From JAOEGB01 sp041262585 (GTDB lineage: Bacteria; Actinomycetota; Actinomycetes; Streptosporangiales; Streptosporangiaceae), in the NCBI RefSeq assembly GCF_041262585.1, contig NZ_JBGCBZ010000006.1:62001-126000 (forward strand): a stretch of DNA of 64,000 nucleotides, in the 5' to 3' direction. The position numbers were made by a program, and so were the translations under genes. The notes under the pieces are model-generated. The model did not search any database. It was given only the letters and a program-made list of their open reading frames with translations, and was not told the origin of the DNA. The stretch's first letter is position 1. Each line of letters starts with the position of its first letter. This document shows, in pieces, positions 41,921 through 51,183 of the stretch.

Positions 41921-42634
41921 TCAGGGCTTCTCGGTACGGCTGAGCCGCCGGGCGGCGCGGGCGGCGAGGTAGCCGAGCGAGTTCGTGGCGACATGCAGCA
42001 CGGACGGGGCAAGAAGACCGCCACGACGGCGAAGCTCGTGGAAGAGCAGGCCCGCGAGGCCTGTCGACACCACGGTCCCCGCGACAAGACGAGCGGTCTC
42101 CACGCCATCCCCCGTCTCGCCCGATGTCAGACGGCCGAGTGCGGGGTTGGCGCGGGCCATGTCGAGAGCGGGCAGCACGTGCCACAGCCCGAAGAGCGCG
42201 GCCGACGCGGCGACAGCCGTACGAGCCGGAAGCGACCTCCCGAGAAGGGCGGGGAGCACGCCGCGGAAGGCCACCTCTTCGAGCAGCACGGTCCCGGCGG
42301 GCACCTGGACCAGCGCCTCCTCCAGCAGGCGGCGGCGCGACAGGGCGAGAGCCCGCTCGTCGCGGAAAAGCGGCCGGGTGCGCGGAAGGGCGACGCCCGC
42401 GGCATAGCCGGCCACCACCCCGGCGGCGAGCGTCCCTCCGATCGCCGCGCCGCGCCTGGGCGTGCGGAAGCCCAGCTCCGGCCACGTGAGCCCGTCCCGG
42501 CGGGCGATCGCGACCAGGGCTCCGGTGGCGACAGCTGAGGTCACGGGGGCCCACCGCGGGGCGATCCGGTTGTTCATCACGTTGGCGGCCACGAGCACGC
42601 CCAGTGCCGGTGCCACAGGATTCACCCGGCCCAC
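41921..42634 (-). CDS. CPBP-family intramembrane metalloprotease
   Basis: 237-aa membrane protein of the CaaX protease/bacteriocin-processing (ABI) family. The glutamate motif LLEEVAFRGVLPALL (EExxxR), the FGLWHVLPA histidine and a late LLAPSVLHVATNS histidine are visible among six or more hydrophobic segments. These residues form the presumed metal site inside the membrane. Substrate unknown. Convergent with the deacetylase gene. Confidence 0.85.
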   Translation of the reverse strand: MGRVNPVAPALGVLVAANVMNNRIAPRWAPVTSAVATGALVAIARRDGLTWPELGFRTPRRGAAIGGTLAAGVVAGYAAGVALPRTRPLFRDERALALSRRRLLEEALVQVPAGTVLLEEVAFRGVLPALLGRSLPARTAVAASAALFGLWHVLPALDMARANPALGRLTSGETGDGVETARLVAGTVVSTGLAGLLFHELRRRGGLLAPSVLHVATNSLGYLAARAARRLSRTEKP

Positions 42635-42693
42635 GTCATGCCCTCCTCTGTGTCACACCGTCATTGTGGGGCCGCTCAGGGGCGGGCGGTGCG

Positions 42694-43386
42694 TCAGCAG
42701 GCTCCGACGCCCTGCTGAAAGCCCTTGGCGAAGAATCCCTGCCGCTGCTGCGGCGAGCCGTGGGCGTCCGGCGCCCACCAGGCGTCGGTGGGGTCTCCGG
42801 CGGCGGCGAGGCTGGTGAGCAGCTCCGAGTCGTCGCCCGCGTCGGCCTGGATCCGGCCTTCCTGGAGCAGCCCGCTGAGCGTGCCTCCCGCGTAGCAGTC
42901 GGCCTGGAGCTCACGTTCCACGTTGAAGCTGAAGTCGTTCATGAGCTGCGCCTGTACGGCATGCCCGAACTCGTGCGGGATGATCACGTAGACCGCGCCA
43001 TCGCCCATGTTGTCGTAGAGCGACTCCAGCCAGTCCGCGTCGAACGCGATGAAGTGCCCGGCCGGGCAGTAGAACGCGTTGTCCGGCACGGCGGGCTGGC
43101 CTCCGCAACTGGGCCCGTCCGTGCCGTGATAGGGGACGAAAGACTTGATCGGCTGGTAGGTCGCGCCGCCGGCGGCGAACCGCTTCGTCCAGAACCACTC
43201 CGTGAGGCACCGGGCCAGCCTGACATCGCCGGCGAAATCCTCCCCCGAGTCCTTGCATGGACCCGCGGACGCCGTGCCGGGCGGCGAGCCGGCCGAGTGC
43301 TGCCGCCCGGCCCGCCCGCAGGCGGCGGTCAGCACGAGCACGACGGCGAGGACGAGCGTGAGGGGAGCGATCAGTCGAGGCGCCAC
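42694..43386 (-). CDS. Lipoprotein neutral zinc metallopeptidase
   Basis: About 230 aa. The GTG at 43386 gives a classic lipoprotein signal (VAPRLIAPLTLVLAVVLVLTAAC, lipobox TAAC). The zinc site is IPHEFGHAVQ (HExxH) with the downstream ELQADCYAGG glutamate ligand, the YpfJ-type putative neutral zinc peptidase pattern. Four or more Cys in the mature domain suggest disulfides. A longer ORF to 43425 starts with TTG directly after the GCS2 stop and has no ribosome site. Probably acts at the outer face of the membrane. Confidence 0.85.
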   Translation of the reverse strand: MAPRLIAPLTLVLAVVLVLTAACGRAGRQHSAGSPPGTASAGPCKDSGEDFAGDVRLARCLTEWFWTKRFAAGGATYQPIKSFVPYHGTDGPSCGGQPAVPDNAFYCPAGHFIAFDADWLESLYDNMGDGAVYVIIPHEFGHAVQAQLMNDFSFNVERELQADCYAGGTLSGLLQEGRIQADAGDDSELLTSLAAAGDPTDAWWAPDAHGSPQQRQGFFAKGFQQGVGAC

Positions 43387-43425
43387 GACCGCAATGCTGC
43401 CCGATCCTTGGACCGATGCACACAA

Positions 43426-44892
43426 TTAATCCGGATATGACCAGGTGTGGACGGGTTCGTTGGTGTGCATGTGCTCGATGTACCGCAAGGTCATCTCGCG
43501 CAGCGCGTCGTATCCGCCGCCGAGAGCCCGTACGGTCTCCGCCTGCCAGGTCGCCCCCGTGCGGCCGGTGACGCAGCGCCCTTCGATGATGCCGAGCAGC
43601 CGGTCACGCTGGGCCGGATCCACTCCCCACAGGTCAAGGCCCTCGTGGGCCAGGGGCAGCAGCCGCCGCAGGATGAGCTCGGCGGCGGGGACCTCGCCGA
43701 GACCCGGCCAGTAGAGGCGCGCGTCGAGCCCGTGGCGGGCGGCCCCCCGCAGGTTGTCCTCGGCGGCGGCGAAGGACATGCGGGTCCACACCGGCCTCTC
43801 CGCCGTCGGCAGCACCCGCATCAGGCCGTAGTAGAACGCCGCGTTGGCCACGATGTCCGCGACCGTCGGCCCGGCCGGCAGCACCCGGTTCTCGACTCGC
43901 AAGTGAGGCACACCGTCCACCACCGCGTAGACCGGCCGGTTCCAGCGGTAGACGGTGCCGTTGTGCAGGGTCAGCTCGTGGAGCTCCGGCGTGCCGCCGT
44001 CGTCGAGGACCTTCCGCGGATCCTCGTCCTCGCAGATCGGCAGCAACGCGGGAAAGTAGCGGACGTTCTCCTCGAAGAGATCGAACACCGAGGTGATCCA
44101 CCGCTCGCCGAACCAGACCCTCGGCCGCACGCCCTGCGCCTTCAGCTCCTCGGGCCGGGTGTCCGTGGCCTGCTCGAACAGGCTGATCCGGGTCTCCCGC
44201 CACAGCTCCCTGCCGAACAGGAACGGCGAGTTGGCGGCCACCGCGACCTGCGGCCCGGCGACGGCCTGCGCGGCGTTCCAGTGGTCGGCGAACGCGGCCG
44301 GGCTGACCTGCAGGTGGAGTTGCACGCTCGTGCAGGCCGCCTCGGGGGTGATGCTGTCGGCGTACGTGTCGAGCCGGTCCACCCCGTCGATCGCGATGTG
44401 CAGGTCCTCCCCACGGGCGGCGAAGATCTGCTCGTTGAGCAGCTTGTACCGCGGGTTGGCCGACAGGGTCGCCTCGCTGACGTCGGACTCGCGGAGCGTC
44501 GGAAGGATTCCGACGAGCATCAGGTGGCCGCCCACCAGCCCGGCCCGCTCCTGGGCTCGGTTGAGGCGCCGCCGTACGGAATCCTCCAGACGGCGGGCGC
44601 CGTCCCCGGAGAGCTCCTGCGGGGCGACGTTGATCTCGACGTTGAACTGGCCGAGCTCGGTCGCCCAGTCCGGCTCCGCGATGGCCGCCAGGACCTCGGC
44701 GTTCTTCATGGCCGGCTCGCCACGGGAGTCGACCAGGTTCAGCTCGATCTCCAGGCCCGCCAGCGGCCGTTCGACGTCGAACCGCGACTCCCGCAACATC
44801 TGGGCGAGCACGTCCAGTGACCGGCGCACCTTGTCGCGGTAGCGGCGGCGGTCCTCCCGGGTGAACGCGATGGCTGGTACGTCACGTCCCAT
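43426..44892 (-). CDS. GCS2-family glutamate-cysteine ligase-like protein (long form)
   Basis: 488 aa, ATP-dependent carboxylate-amine ligase fold. LAGLEIELNLVD near residue 50 is the GxExE motif; QFNVEINVAP, SVQLHLQVSP, AANSPFLFGRELWRETRI and HLRVENRVLPAGP are further family blocks. This is the longer actinobacterial type, distinct from the 391-aa paralogue at 6559-7734. The product may be a gamma-glutamyl thiol (an EgtA-like role in ergothioneine synthesis) but no other egt gene adjoins it. ATG with GGAGG 5 nt upstream. Confidence 0.82.
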   Translation of the reverse strand: MGRDVPAIAFTREDRRRYRDKVRRSLDVLAQMLRESRFDVERPLAGLEIELNLVDSRGEPAMKNAEVLAAIAEPDWATELGQFNVEINVAPQELSGDGARRLEDSVRRRLNRAQERAGLVGGHLMLVGILPTLRESDVSEATLSANPRYKLLNEQIFAARGEDLHIAIDGVDRLDTYADSITPEAACTSVQLHLQVSPAAFADHWNAAQAVAGPQVAVAANSPFLFGRELWRETRISLFEQATDTRPEELKAQGVRPRVWFGERWITSVFDLFEENVRYFPALLPICEDEDPRKVLDDGGTPELHELTLHNGTVYRWNRPVYAVVDGVPHLRVENRVLPAGPTVADIVANAAFYYGLMRVLPTAERPVWTRMSFAAAEDNLRGAARHGLDARLYWPGLGEVPAAELILRRLLPLAHEGLDLWGVDPAQRDRLLGIIEGRCVTGRTGATWQAETVRALGGGYDALREMTLRYIEHMHTNEPVHTWSYPD

Positions 44893-44979
44893 GGGAACCT
44901 CCGAGCGGTGCCTCGTCCCCGATCGCTTATAGCGTTGTTTCCTGAGAATTGCCGCTCATGCGATGTTCCGCCGGCGGAG

Positions 44980-45618
44980 CTACACGAGGCGGCGGGCGGT
45001 GGCCCACCGGGAGAGCTCGTGACGGTTGGAGAGCTGGAGCTTGCGGAGCACGCTCGACACGTGCGTCTCGACCGTCTTGACCGAGATGAACAGCTCCTTC
45101 GCGATCTCCTTGTAGGCGTAGCCGCGCGCGATCAGCCGCAGCACCTCGCGCTCGCGCTGGGTCAGCGAATCGAGCTCCGGGTCGATCGGCGGGGCCTCGG
45201 TGGAGGCGAAGGCGTCCAGGACGAACCCGGCCAGCCGCGGCGAGAAGACCGCGTCGCCCTCCGACACCCGGACGATGGCGTCGGTCAGCTCGGTGCCGTT
45301 GATCGTCTTGGTGACGTATCCCCTGGCTCCGCCCCTGATCACACCGATCACGTCTTCCGCCGCGTCGGACACCGAAAGCGCGAGGAACCGGACCTGCGAG
45401 CCCGACCCGAGGACCCGCTTGAGCACCTCCTGGCCGCCGCCACCCGGCATGTGAACGTCCAGCAGTACGACGTCGGGCTCCAGCTCGGAGATCGCCTGGA
45501 CGGCCGTGTCCACGTCCTCGGCCTCGCCGATCACCTCGATCGACGGCCCCAGCTCGGCGCGCACACCCGATCGGAACAGCCGGTGGTCGTCGACGATCAG
45601 CACACGTACGGTCTTCAT
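44980..45618 (-). CDS. NarL/LuxR-type response regulator
   Basis: 212 aa. Receiver domain residues 1-120 with acidic pocket VDDH, phosphoacceptor Asp in VVLLDVHMPGGGG, and Lys in YVTKT. C-terminal LuxR HTH (LTQREREVLRLIARGYAYKEIAKELFISVKTVETHVSSVLRKL). Its ATG overlaps the TGA of the sensor kinase (ATGA), so the pair is translationally coupled. Likely controls envelope-stress genes such as the divergent PspC/LiaF-like gene, by inference. Confidence 0.93.
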   Translation of the reverse strand: MKTVRVLIVDDHRLFRSGVRAELGPSIEVIGEAEDVDTAVQAISELEPDVVLLDVHMPGGGGQEVLKRVLGSGSQVRFLALSVSDAAEDVIGVIRGGARGYVTKTINGTELTDAIVRVSEGDAVFSPRLAGFVLDAFASTEAPPIDPELDSLTQREREVLRLIARGYAYKEIAKELFISVKTVETHVSSVLRKLQLSNRHELSRWATARRLV

Positions 45619-46817
45619 TTGGCGTTCCTCTTCATGGTCAGCATGACCTCGGTTCCGTCGCCTGGCTCGGTCCTGACCCTGGCGCTTCCCCCATGGCGCT
45701 CCATCCTGCCGATGATCGACTGGCGGATGCCCATCCGGTCCTCCGGCACGTCGTCGAGCACGAAGCCCTTGCCGCGGTCCCGGACGAACACCGTCACCTC
45801 GTCACTCTCCACCTCGGCGTAGACGGATATCACGGGAGACTCAGAGTATTTGGCCGCGTTCACCATCGCCTGCCGGGCGGCGTGGAGCAAGGCCACCAGT
45901 CCCTCGGTCAGCTCGCAGTCACCCACGCACACCACCTCGATCGGCACGCCGTGGGCGTCCTCCTCCTCGGCGGCGACCCTCCGTACGGCTGCCGCGAGCG
46001 TGGCGTCGGCGTCCTGCTTCGGCTGGTAGAGCCAGTTGCGAAGCTCGCGCTCCTGGGACCGGGCCAGCCGGGTCACCTCGCGGGGGTCGGCGGCGTTGCG
46101 CTGGATGAGGGTCAGGGTGTGCAGCACCGAGTCGTGGACGTGGGCGGCCACCTCGGCCCGCTCCTCCTGCCTGATGCGCTCGGTGCGCTCGCGCTGGAGC
46201 TCCTTGACGAGGGAGGCCAGCCACGGCGCGGCGATCATCAGCATCCCGCCGACGACGACGGCCGTGAAGACCAGGCCGGTCCGCGCCTTCGCCAGCTCGC
46301 CGCTGGCGGCGAGGAAGCCGATCGCGCCGACGACCACCAGCAGCGCCCCGATGCCCGTGCGGACCCAGGTCGTGCTGACGTGCTTCACCGCGCCGGTCAT
46401 CCAGCGCTGCCGCCGGCCGGGGTCGGCCTGCTGCCACAGGATCAGGGCCCCGATGCCGCCCACGGCGATCGGCCAGGTGCCGAATCCCCCGCTGGACGCG
46501 CCGGTCATCCAGCCGAAGGCGGCAAGCGCCAGCCAGAGCACGCCGTACGCCGCGAGCTGGCCCCAGTCGCGGCCCGGCTGGGGCCCCTTGACCTGTTCCT
46601 TGGGGACCTGTTCCTTGGGCGTGAACATCCAGAGGGCGGCGTAGGCCACGAAGCCCAGGCCGTCGACGACGGTGAGCAGCACGAAGGCCAGCCGCAGCAC
46701 GACCGGGTCGAGCCGCAACTGGGCGGCGGCACCTTGGGCGACACCCGCGACCACCCGGCCCGCGACGGGCCTGACGAGCCTCGGGTACTCCTCGGGGAGA
46801 TTACGGGTCTCAGACAT
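45615..46817 (-). CDS. PspC-domain sensor histidine kinase
   Basis: About 400 aa. N-terminal PspC domain (RPVAGRVVAGVAQGAAAQLRLDPVVLRLAFVLLTVVDGLGFVAYAALWMF), then four or so further membrane helices, then HisKA_3 with the phospho-His in AEVAAHVHDSVLHTLTLIQ and an HATPase domain (VNAAKYSE, VTVFVRDRGKGF, MGIRQSIIGRMERHGG). The ATG at 46817 (MSETRNLPEE) is chosen; a GTG at 46835 is possible and neither has a ribosome site. Paired with the response regulator just downstream and divergent from another PspC protein. Confidence 0.9.
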   Translation of the reverse strand: MSETRNLPEEYPRLVRPVAGRVVAGVAQGAAAQLRLDPVVLRLAFVLLTVVDGLGFVAYAALWMFTPKEQVPKEQVKGPQPGRDWGQLAAYGVLWLALAAFGWMTGASSGGFGTWPIAVGGIGALILWQQADPGRRQRWMTGAVKHVSTTWVRTGIGALLVVVGAIGFLAASGELAKARTGLVFTAVVVGGMLMIAAPWLASLVKELQRERTERIRQEERAEVAAHVHDSVLHTLTLIQRNAADPREVTRLARSQERELRNWLYQPKQDADATLAAAVRRVAAEEEDAHGVPIEVVCVGDCELTEGLVALLHAARQAMVNAAKYSESPVISVYAEVESDEVTVFVRDRGKGFVLDDVPEDRMGIRQSIIGRMERHGGSARVRTEPGDGTEVMLTMKRNAK

Positions 46818-47037
46818 ATCGTGAAGCATCGTCACACGTCAGAGCCCCACACCGCATCAGGGCATGCCCCGGGTCCTCCCCCGAGCCGTCGCACGCGGTC
46901 TCAGGGTCCAAGCGTTCAAGCTCCTGGCGGCCCTCGCTGCGATCAGGCGGTGCCCTGATGCGAACCCCGGCGGTTCGGGGGTGAGTCAGGGGTTCCCCCG
47001 ATAGTGGGCGAGCGGCGCGGACCGCCAGGATGGGACC

Positions 47038-48618
47038 ATGACCGAGGCACCACCCACCACCGCAGACAACGCCGCCGGAGCCGCTCCTGGAGGCGAGCCC
47101 GAGCGCGTGCTGAGCCGCAGCCGCTCCGGCCGCATGCTCACCGGCGTGTGCGCTGGTCTCGGCAGGTACACGGGCATGGACCCGGTCCTGTTCCGGGTGG
47201 GCTTCGCCGTCCTGGTCCTCGCGTCCGGCATCGGGATCATGCTGTACGTCGCGGCCTTCCTCCTCATGCGGGAGCCCGGCGGGGGCCCCGGATATCTGGA
47301 GCAGTGGACCCGCCGGATGTTCGACGCCGAGACCGTGCTCGCGCTCATGGCGGCGGTCTTCGCGTTCGGCCTGATCATCAACGTCGCGTCGGGCGGGATC
47401 AGCAGGGGCACGATCGTCGTCGGCACACTGCTGGCCATCGTGCTTCTGGCGGCGCACGCACGGGGTGTCGACCTGCTGATGATGGCCAAGTCGGTGCCCG
47501 AGCGGGCGACCGGGCGGCGTGGCATGACCCGCACGCCCGCCACCGCGGCCTTCACCTCGCCCCCCCCGCAGGCGCCGTTCACCATGACGGACCCCCGGTC
47601 CACCACGCCTGACCCCGCCGTGCCGTCCCAACCGGCCAGTACGGCAGGCACCCGGGAGATGCCGTCAGGTGCCGCCGGCACGGATGACGCGGCGGGCTCG
47701 GGGGGCGCGGGGGGCGCGGCCGCCCCTGAGGATGTGGCGGCGGACCGGGGCGCGTCGGGGGCGACGGCCAGGACCACAGCCGGCACCACGGCGATGCCCG
47801 TGGGGCCACCGGCCACCGCGGGCTACCGGAGACTGTCGGACCTCGCGAGAGAGGCCCGCGACAGCACCTACGGCTACTCCTCCGGAGAGCCCTTCGCACC
47901 ACACGGCCCGTACACCGCGCGTGAGCCGTACCGGCACCAGGAGTCGTACCAGCCGTCGCCGCCTCCGGCGCCGCCCCGGCCGCCGCAGCCGAGGAAGGCG
48001 AAGCGGCCGAGGTCGTTCATCGGCGGACTCACCATCTGCCTCGCGCTGATCGTTGGAGGAGTCATGGTTACGGTGCAGCGGTCGGGCGCCGGTGCGGTCA
48101 GCCTGCCGGTGATCGGCGGGGCGGTTCTCGTCACGATCGGCGCGGGACTGCTGGTCGCGACGTGGTTCGGCCGGGGCGCGGCACTCGTCGCCGCCGGCAC
48201 CATCGTGTCGCTCGTCCTTGTCGCGGGGTCGTCGGTGAACGGAATTCCGAAGAAGATCGGCAGCTTCGTGTGGCGGCCGGTGAGCAGCGCCCAGGCGAAC
48301 AAGGACTACGTCCTGGGCATGGGCGAGGGCAGACTCGACCTGAGCGACTACGCCCTCGCGCCGGGGAGCCGGGTCACGTTCAACGCGTCGGTGTCGGTCG
48401 GGCAGATCACGGTGATCGTGCCGTCGACCGCGCGCGTCGAGGTGCACGGCTACACAAAGCTGGGCGAGGTCAAAATCGACCACAAGGTGGAGGACGGCGC
48501 GGACGTCAGTTTCGACCGCGTCCTGGAGCCGGAGGTCACGGGCCCGGGCGACGTGCCGACGATCGAACTGCACGTGAAGGCCGGGATCGGGGACGTGGAG
48601 GTGCGCCGTGCGGCCTGA
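47038..48618 (+). CDS. PspC-domain protein with LiaF-like C-terminal domain
   Basis: 526-aa membrane protein. Residues about 20-85 form a PspC domain (RSGRMLTGVCAGLGRYTGMDPVLFRVGF), followed by helices to about 155. A long Pro/Ala/Gly/Ser-rich linker (160-320) precedes more helices (325-410). The C-terminal beta-domain (about 430-526, LDLSDYALAPGSRVTFNASVSVGQITVIVPSTARVEVHG) is of the LiaF/cell-wall-active-antibiotic-response type. ATG with AGGATGGG upstream. Probably senses or modulates envelope stress with the divergent kinase pair. The linker is low-complexity and likely disordered. Confidence 0.85.
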   Translation: MTEAPPTTADNAAGAAPGGEPERVLSRSRSGRMLTGVCAGLGRYTGMDPVLFRVGFAVLVLASGIGIMLYVAAFLLMREPGGGPGYLEQWTRRMFDAETVLALMAAVFAFGLIINVASGGISRGTIVVGTLLAIVLLAAHARGVDLLMMAKSVPERATGRRGMTRTPATAAFTSPPPQAPFTMTDPRSTTPDPAVPSQPASTAGTREMPSGAAGTDDAAGSGGAGGAAAPEDVAADRGASGATARTTAGTTAMPVGPPATAGYRRLSDLAREARDSTYGYSSGEPFAPHGPYTAREPYRHQESYQPSPPPAPPRPPQPRKAKRPRSFIGGLTICLALIVGGVMVTVQRSGAGAVSLPVIGGAVLVTIGAGLLVATWFGRGAALVAAGTIVSLVLVAGSSVNGIPKKIGSFVWRPVSSAQANKDYVLGMGEGRLDLSDYALAPGSRVTFNASVSVGQITVIVPSTARVEVHGYTKLGEVKIDHKVEDGADVSFDRVLEPEVTGPGDVPTIELHVKAGIGDVEVRRAA

Positions 48619-48853
48619 TCCCCAGCGCCACGTGTCCGTCGGTTCCATCGGCCCCGACCGCCGGTCCGAGCGGCCTCGCCGCGTGCACCGGACCAACTGG
48701 ATGGCCCTGCTGTGCGGTCTGCTGTTCGTCGGCATCGGAGTCCGCTACCTCACCGGCCCGCCCCCCGACGCCGTGATCATGGCGCCCGTGCTGGTCGGGG
48801 GCCTCGGCTTCGCGGCCTTCGTGGCCATCATCGCCAAAGCCCTCCGCCGATAG
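48608..48853 (+). CDS. Small membrane protein coupled to PspC gene
   Basis: 81 aa with a basic N-terminal half and two hydrophobic segments (NWMALLCGLLFVGIGVRYL and VIMAPVLVGGLGFAAFVAIIAKAL). It starts with a GTG inside the end of the PspC/LiaF-like gene (11-nt overlap) with GGAGG about 5 nt upstream, a typical coupled arrangement. No known family recognised. Confidence 0.6.
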   Translation: MRPDPQRHVSVGSIGPDRRSERPRRVHRTNWMALLCGLLFVGIGVRYLTGPPPDAVIMAPVLVGGLGFAAFVAIIAKALRR

Positions 48854-48865
48854 CCCCACCCCCCT

Positions 48866-48976
48866 GCGCGTGATCATGCACAGGTTCCGGCGATGGCACC
48901 CCGGGCACGGCACCCACACGCATAGCTGGGTGCGCACCTCAGTGGCCGCACCCAGGAACCCGTGCATGATCACGCG
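48866..48976. repeat. Compact inverted pair of the 53-bp satellite unit
   Basis: 111-bp element bounded by 22-bp inverted repeats with one mismatch (48867-48888 and 48955-48976); TGATCATGCAC starts at 48871 and its complement ends at 48972. The interior holds a GGGTGCG/CGCACCC hairpin and resembles the interior of the 41.8-kb copy. It lies between convergent genes, starting 13 nt past a stop codon and ending 15 nt before the next. Confidence 0.85.
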
Positions 48977-48990
48977 GGAAGGCGGGTGAG

Positions 48991-50031
48991 TCAGCGGATG
49001 ACCAGCTCGCGGGTGCGCTGTTGGGGGAGGCCGGCGAGCCTGCGCTGGCCCTCGGTCAGCAGGGCAGCGAGCGGGCCGGGCTCCCGGAGCCTGGTGAACC
49101 GGTCGCGGTTGTACTTCCGCAGCCGCGCGGTACGGCGCTTGCCGGCCGCCGCCTTGAAGGCGATCACGTGCTGACGCTCGGCCTTGGGCGCTCCGCTCAG
49201 CTCGTAGCCGTTGGCGATGAGGCGGTCGCCCAGCACCTCCTCGCAGAGGGCGATCTCCCAAGGCTCCAGCCTGGTGGACCATCTGCCCGCGTGGGCCGTG
49301 GTGACCTCCCCGTGCGTGTTGCTGTGCCAGACCTTGTGCTTGGGCACCGCCACCTCGGCGATGTGCCGGGGCTCGCACATGGCGGGGTCGAAGTCCTCGC
49401 CGATGAAGGCGCACAGCTTCTTCAGCTCGGTCTCCGGATCCGCCGTCAGGTCCTCGTAGCGGAGCTGGTAGAAGGTGTCCGCCGGCAGCTTGCGGGCGTT
49501 GCGCTCGCCGAAGTCGATGGCCTCGGCCCAGTTGGCCATGGCGTGCACGCTGTCCGGCTTGTACCAGGGCATCTCCTTCAGGGAGGCGACGCAGTCGCGC
49601 CCGTCCCTGACCAGGTTGATGAACTGGGCGTCGGGGAACATCCGCGTGATCATCTCGACGTGCCGGTAGTAGCTGGGCCGCTTGTCGCCCCAGCGCGGCT
49701 TGCCGAACCGCTCGGCGTAGCTCTTGAAGACCATCCCGATGACCGAGCCGAAGCTGCCCGGGCCGAGCATGGCCGACTGGACGAACTCGGCCTCGTCGAG
49801 GCCCAACTCGCGGAACTTGGTGTTCCGCCCGGTGGCGATCCAGTTGGCCAGCGTGCGGCGGTTCTCCGCCAGGCGCATGTCGCCGTACATCCTGCGCGAG
49901 AAGTAGGCCGGGACCAGGAACCGGGTCTCCGGCGGTACGGCGATGCGCGGGTGCGAGTGCAGCATGAGCTGCAGCATGGTGGTGCCCGAACGCGGGCAGC
50001 CGATGACGAAGACCGGCCTGTCCGACTGCAT
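48991..50031 (-). CDS. PAPS-dependent sulfotransferase
   Basis: 346 aa, sulfotransferase fold. The 5'-phosphosulfate loop is VFVIGCPRSGTTMLQLMLHSHP (residues about 6-27) and the 3'-phosphate region is FINLVRDGRDCVASL. LRYEDLTADPETELKKLCAFIGEDF is the usual second half. It should move sulfate from PAPS to a hydroxyl, perhaps on the surface polymer made by neighbouring genes. The ATG at 50031 follows GGGGGGA by about 8 nt; an ORF extension to 50166 is not conserved-looking. Confidence 0.88.
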   Translation of the reverse strand: MQSDRPVFVIGCPRSGTTMLQLMLHSHPRIAVPPETRFLVPAYFSRRMYGDMRLAENRRTLANWIATGRNTKFRELGLDEAEFVQSAMLGPGSFGSVIGMVFKSYAERFGKPRWGDKRPSYYRHVEMITRMFPDAQFINLVRDGRDCVASLKEMPWYKPDSVHAMANWAEAIDFGERNARKLPADTFYQLRYEDLTADPETELKKLCAFIGEDFDPAMCEPRHIAEVAVPKHKVWHSNTHGEVTTAHAGRWSTRLEPWEIALCEEVLGDRLIANGYELSGAPKAERQHVIAFKAAAGKRRTARLRKYNRDRFTRLREPGPLAALLTEGQRRLAGLPQQRTRELVIR

Positions 50032-50158
50032 GAAATCAATCCCCCCGTGATGACCCTGATGAGATGTCGACGCGTGGCGGGCGTCGGCCGCCCCCGCGTG
50101 GGCGGCCGGCCGCTCGCGCACCGGGCGTGGGCCCCCGGCGGGCGCGGTGGCAGGCCGA

Positions 50159-51028
50159 TCAGACAAGAATCCTGTTCCTCTCCGGTGTGTCCCGCGGGAC
50201 CTGGCGGGTCGCCAGCCAGACGCGGTAGACGAGGCTCATCTCGAACGCCAGCAGCAGCGCCCCCGCGCCGGCCGACACCGGCACCCACGACCGCGATCCG
50301 AGCAGCGGGCCGACCACGAACACCGCGACGTGAAACTCGATTCCGCTCACCACGTGGGTCCGGACGCGGTGCCGTACGAGAAAGACACGGAACCGGTCGT
50401 ACCAGGGGAACCGCTCGTGGAACTCCTTCTGCAGGTCCACGAGCGTCCGGCCGTCCGGGGCGGCCAGCTCCCCCACGTCGGTGCGCGGCCGCGCGTGCAG
50501 GACGTCCTCCACGAACACGCAGTCGGCGTTCATCCGGGCCTGGGCGAGCACCCGGGTGGCCTCCTTGACGCGCTTGAGCTGCGGCCCGTTGATGTAGCGG
50601 AACAGATCGAGCAGGACGACGCCCATGGCGGCGAGCAGGAACTCGATGTCGCCGTCCTGGGCGTACTGCCCGAAGCCGATCCCGAACGCGCAGCAGACCA
50701 CCCTGATCCGGTCGCCGACGTAGTCGAGCCAGAGGCCGAACGGCGTGCCGGTGCCCTTGAGCCGGGCGATCTTCCCGTCCATGCAGTCGACGGTGAAGCT
50801 GAGGTAGAACAGCGCCGCCCCGAGAATCAGCGCGCCCTCGGCGAAGGAGACCGCGGCCCCGAGGCCGATCAGCATCGACAGCCGGGTCAGCCCGTTGGGC
50901 GTGAGCGCCGTGTGGTTGGCGACGAGCAGCGCGAGCCGGCAGGCGAGCGGGTCGACCATGAAAACGGTCCACCACGAGTCCCTCGGCTTGCGAGTCGCGA
51001 GGATGTCATCCAGCGTGTAGCCCCCCAT
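50159..51028 (-). CDS. CDP-alcohol phosphatidyltransferase-family membrane protein
   Basis: 289 aa. The catalytic motif DGx2ARx8Gx3Dx3D is intact in CMDGKIARLKGTGTPFGLWLDYVGDR (about residues 82-107), inside a membrane protein of five or six helices. It should join a CDP-alcohol to a hydroxyl acceptor, or the reverse. In this cluster a polyol-phosphate donor for wall polymer is plausible. 127 nt separate it from the sulfotransferase gene downstream; transcribed in the same direction. Divergent from the Stealth gene. Confidence 0.85.
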   Translation of the reverse strand: MGGYTLDDILATRKPRDSWWTVFMVDPLACRLALLVANHTALTPNGLTRLSMLIGLGAAVSFAEGALILGAALFYLSFTVDCMDGKIARLKGTGTPFGLWLDYVGDRIRVVCCAFGIGFGQYAQDGDIEFLLAAMGVVLLDLFRYINGPQLKRVKEATRVLAQARMNADCVFVEDVLHARPRTDVGELAAPDGRTLVDLQKEFHERFPWYDRFRVFLVRHRVRTHVVSGIEFHVAVFVVGPLLGSRSWVPVSAGAGALLLAFEMSLVYRVWLATRQVPRDTPERNRILV

Positions 51029-51183
51029 GCAGGTAAGAATGACTACAGCGGGTAGCCGTTCACGCGTAGTTCGGGAACAGGCTGGGCATCTCGTTGCCAG
51101 TTCTTGACTATGTCCCCGACCTGGGTAAACCGTCCGCCAATCGTGGTCGCGATCCGTTACAGTCCGTGTCCGGGGGGAGATCC

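Noticed and set aside
43447..44820. 457-codon plus-strand frame opposite the second GCS2 gene
   Set aside because: Residue composition is Arg/Val/Gly/Asp-rich with no motif, while the minus strand has the full family pattern and a ribosome site.
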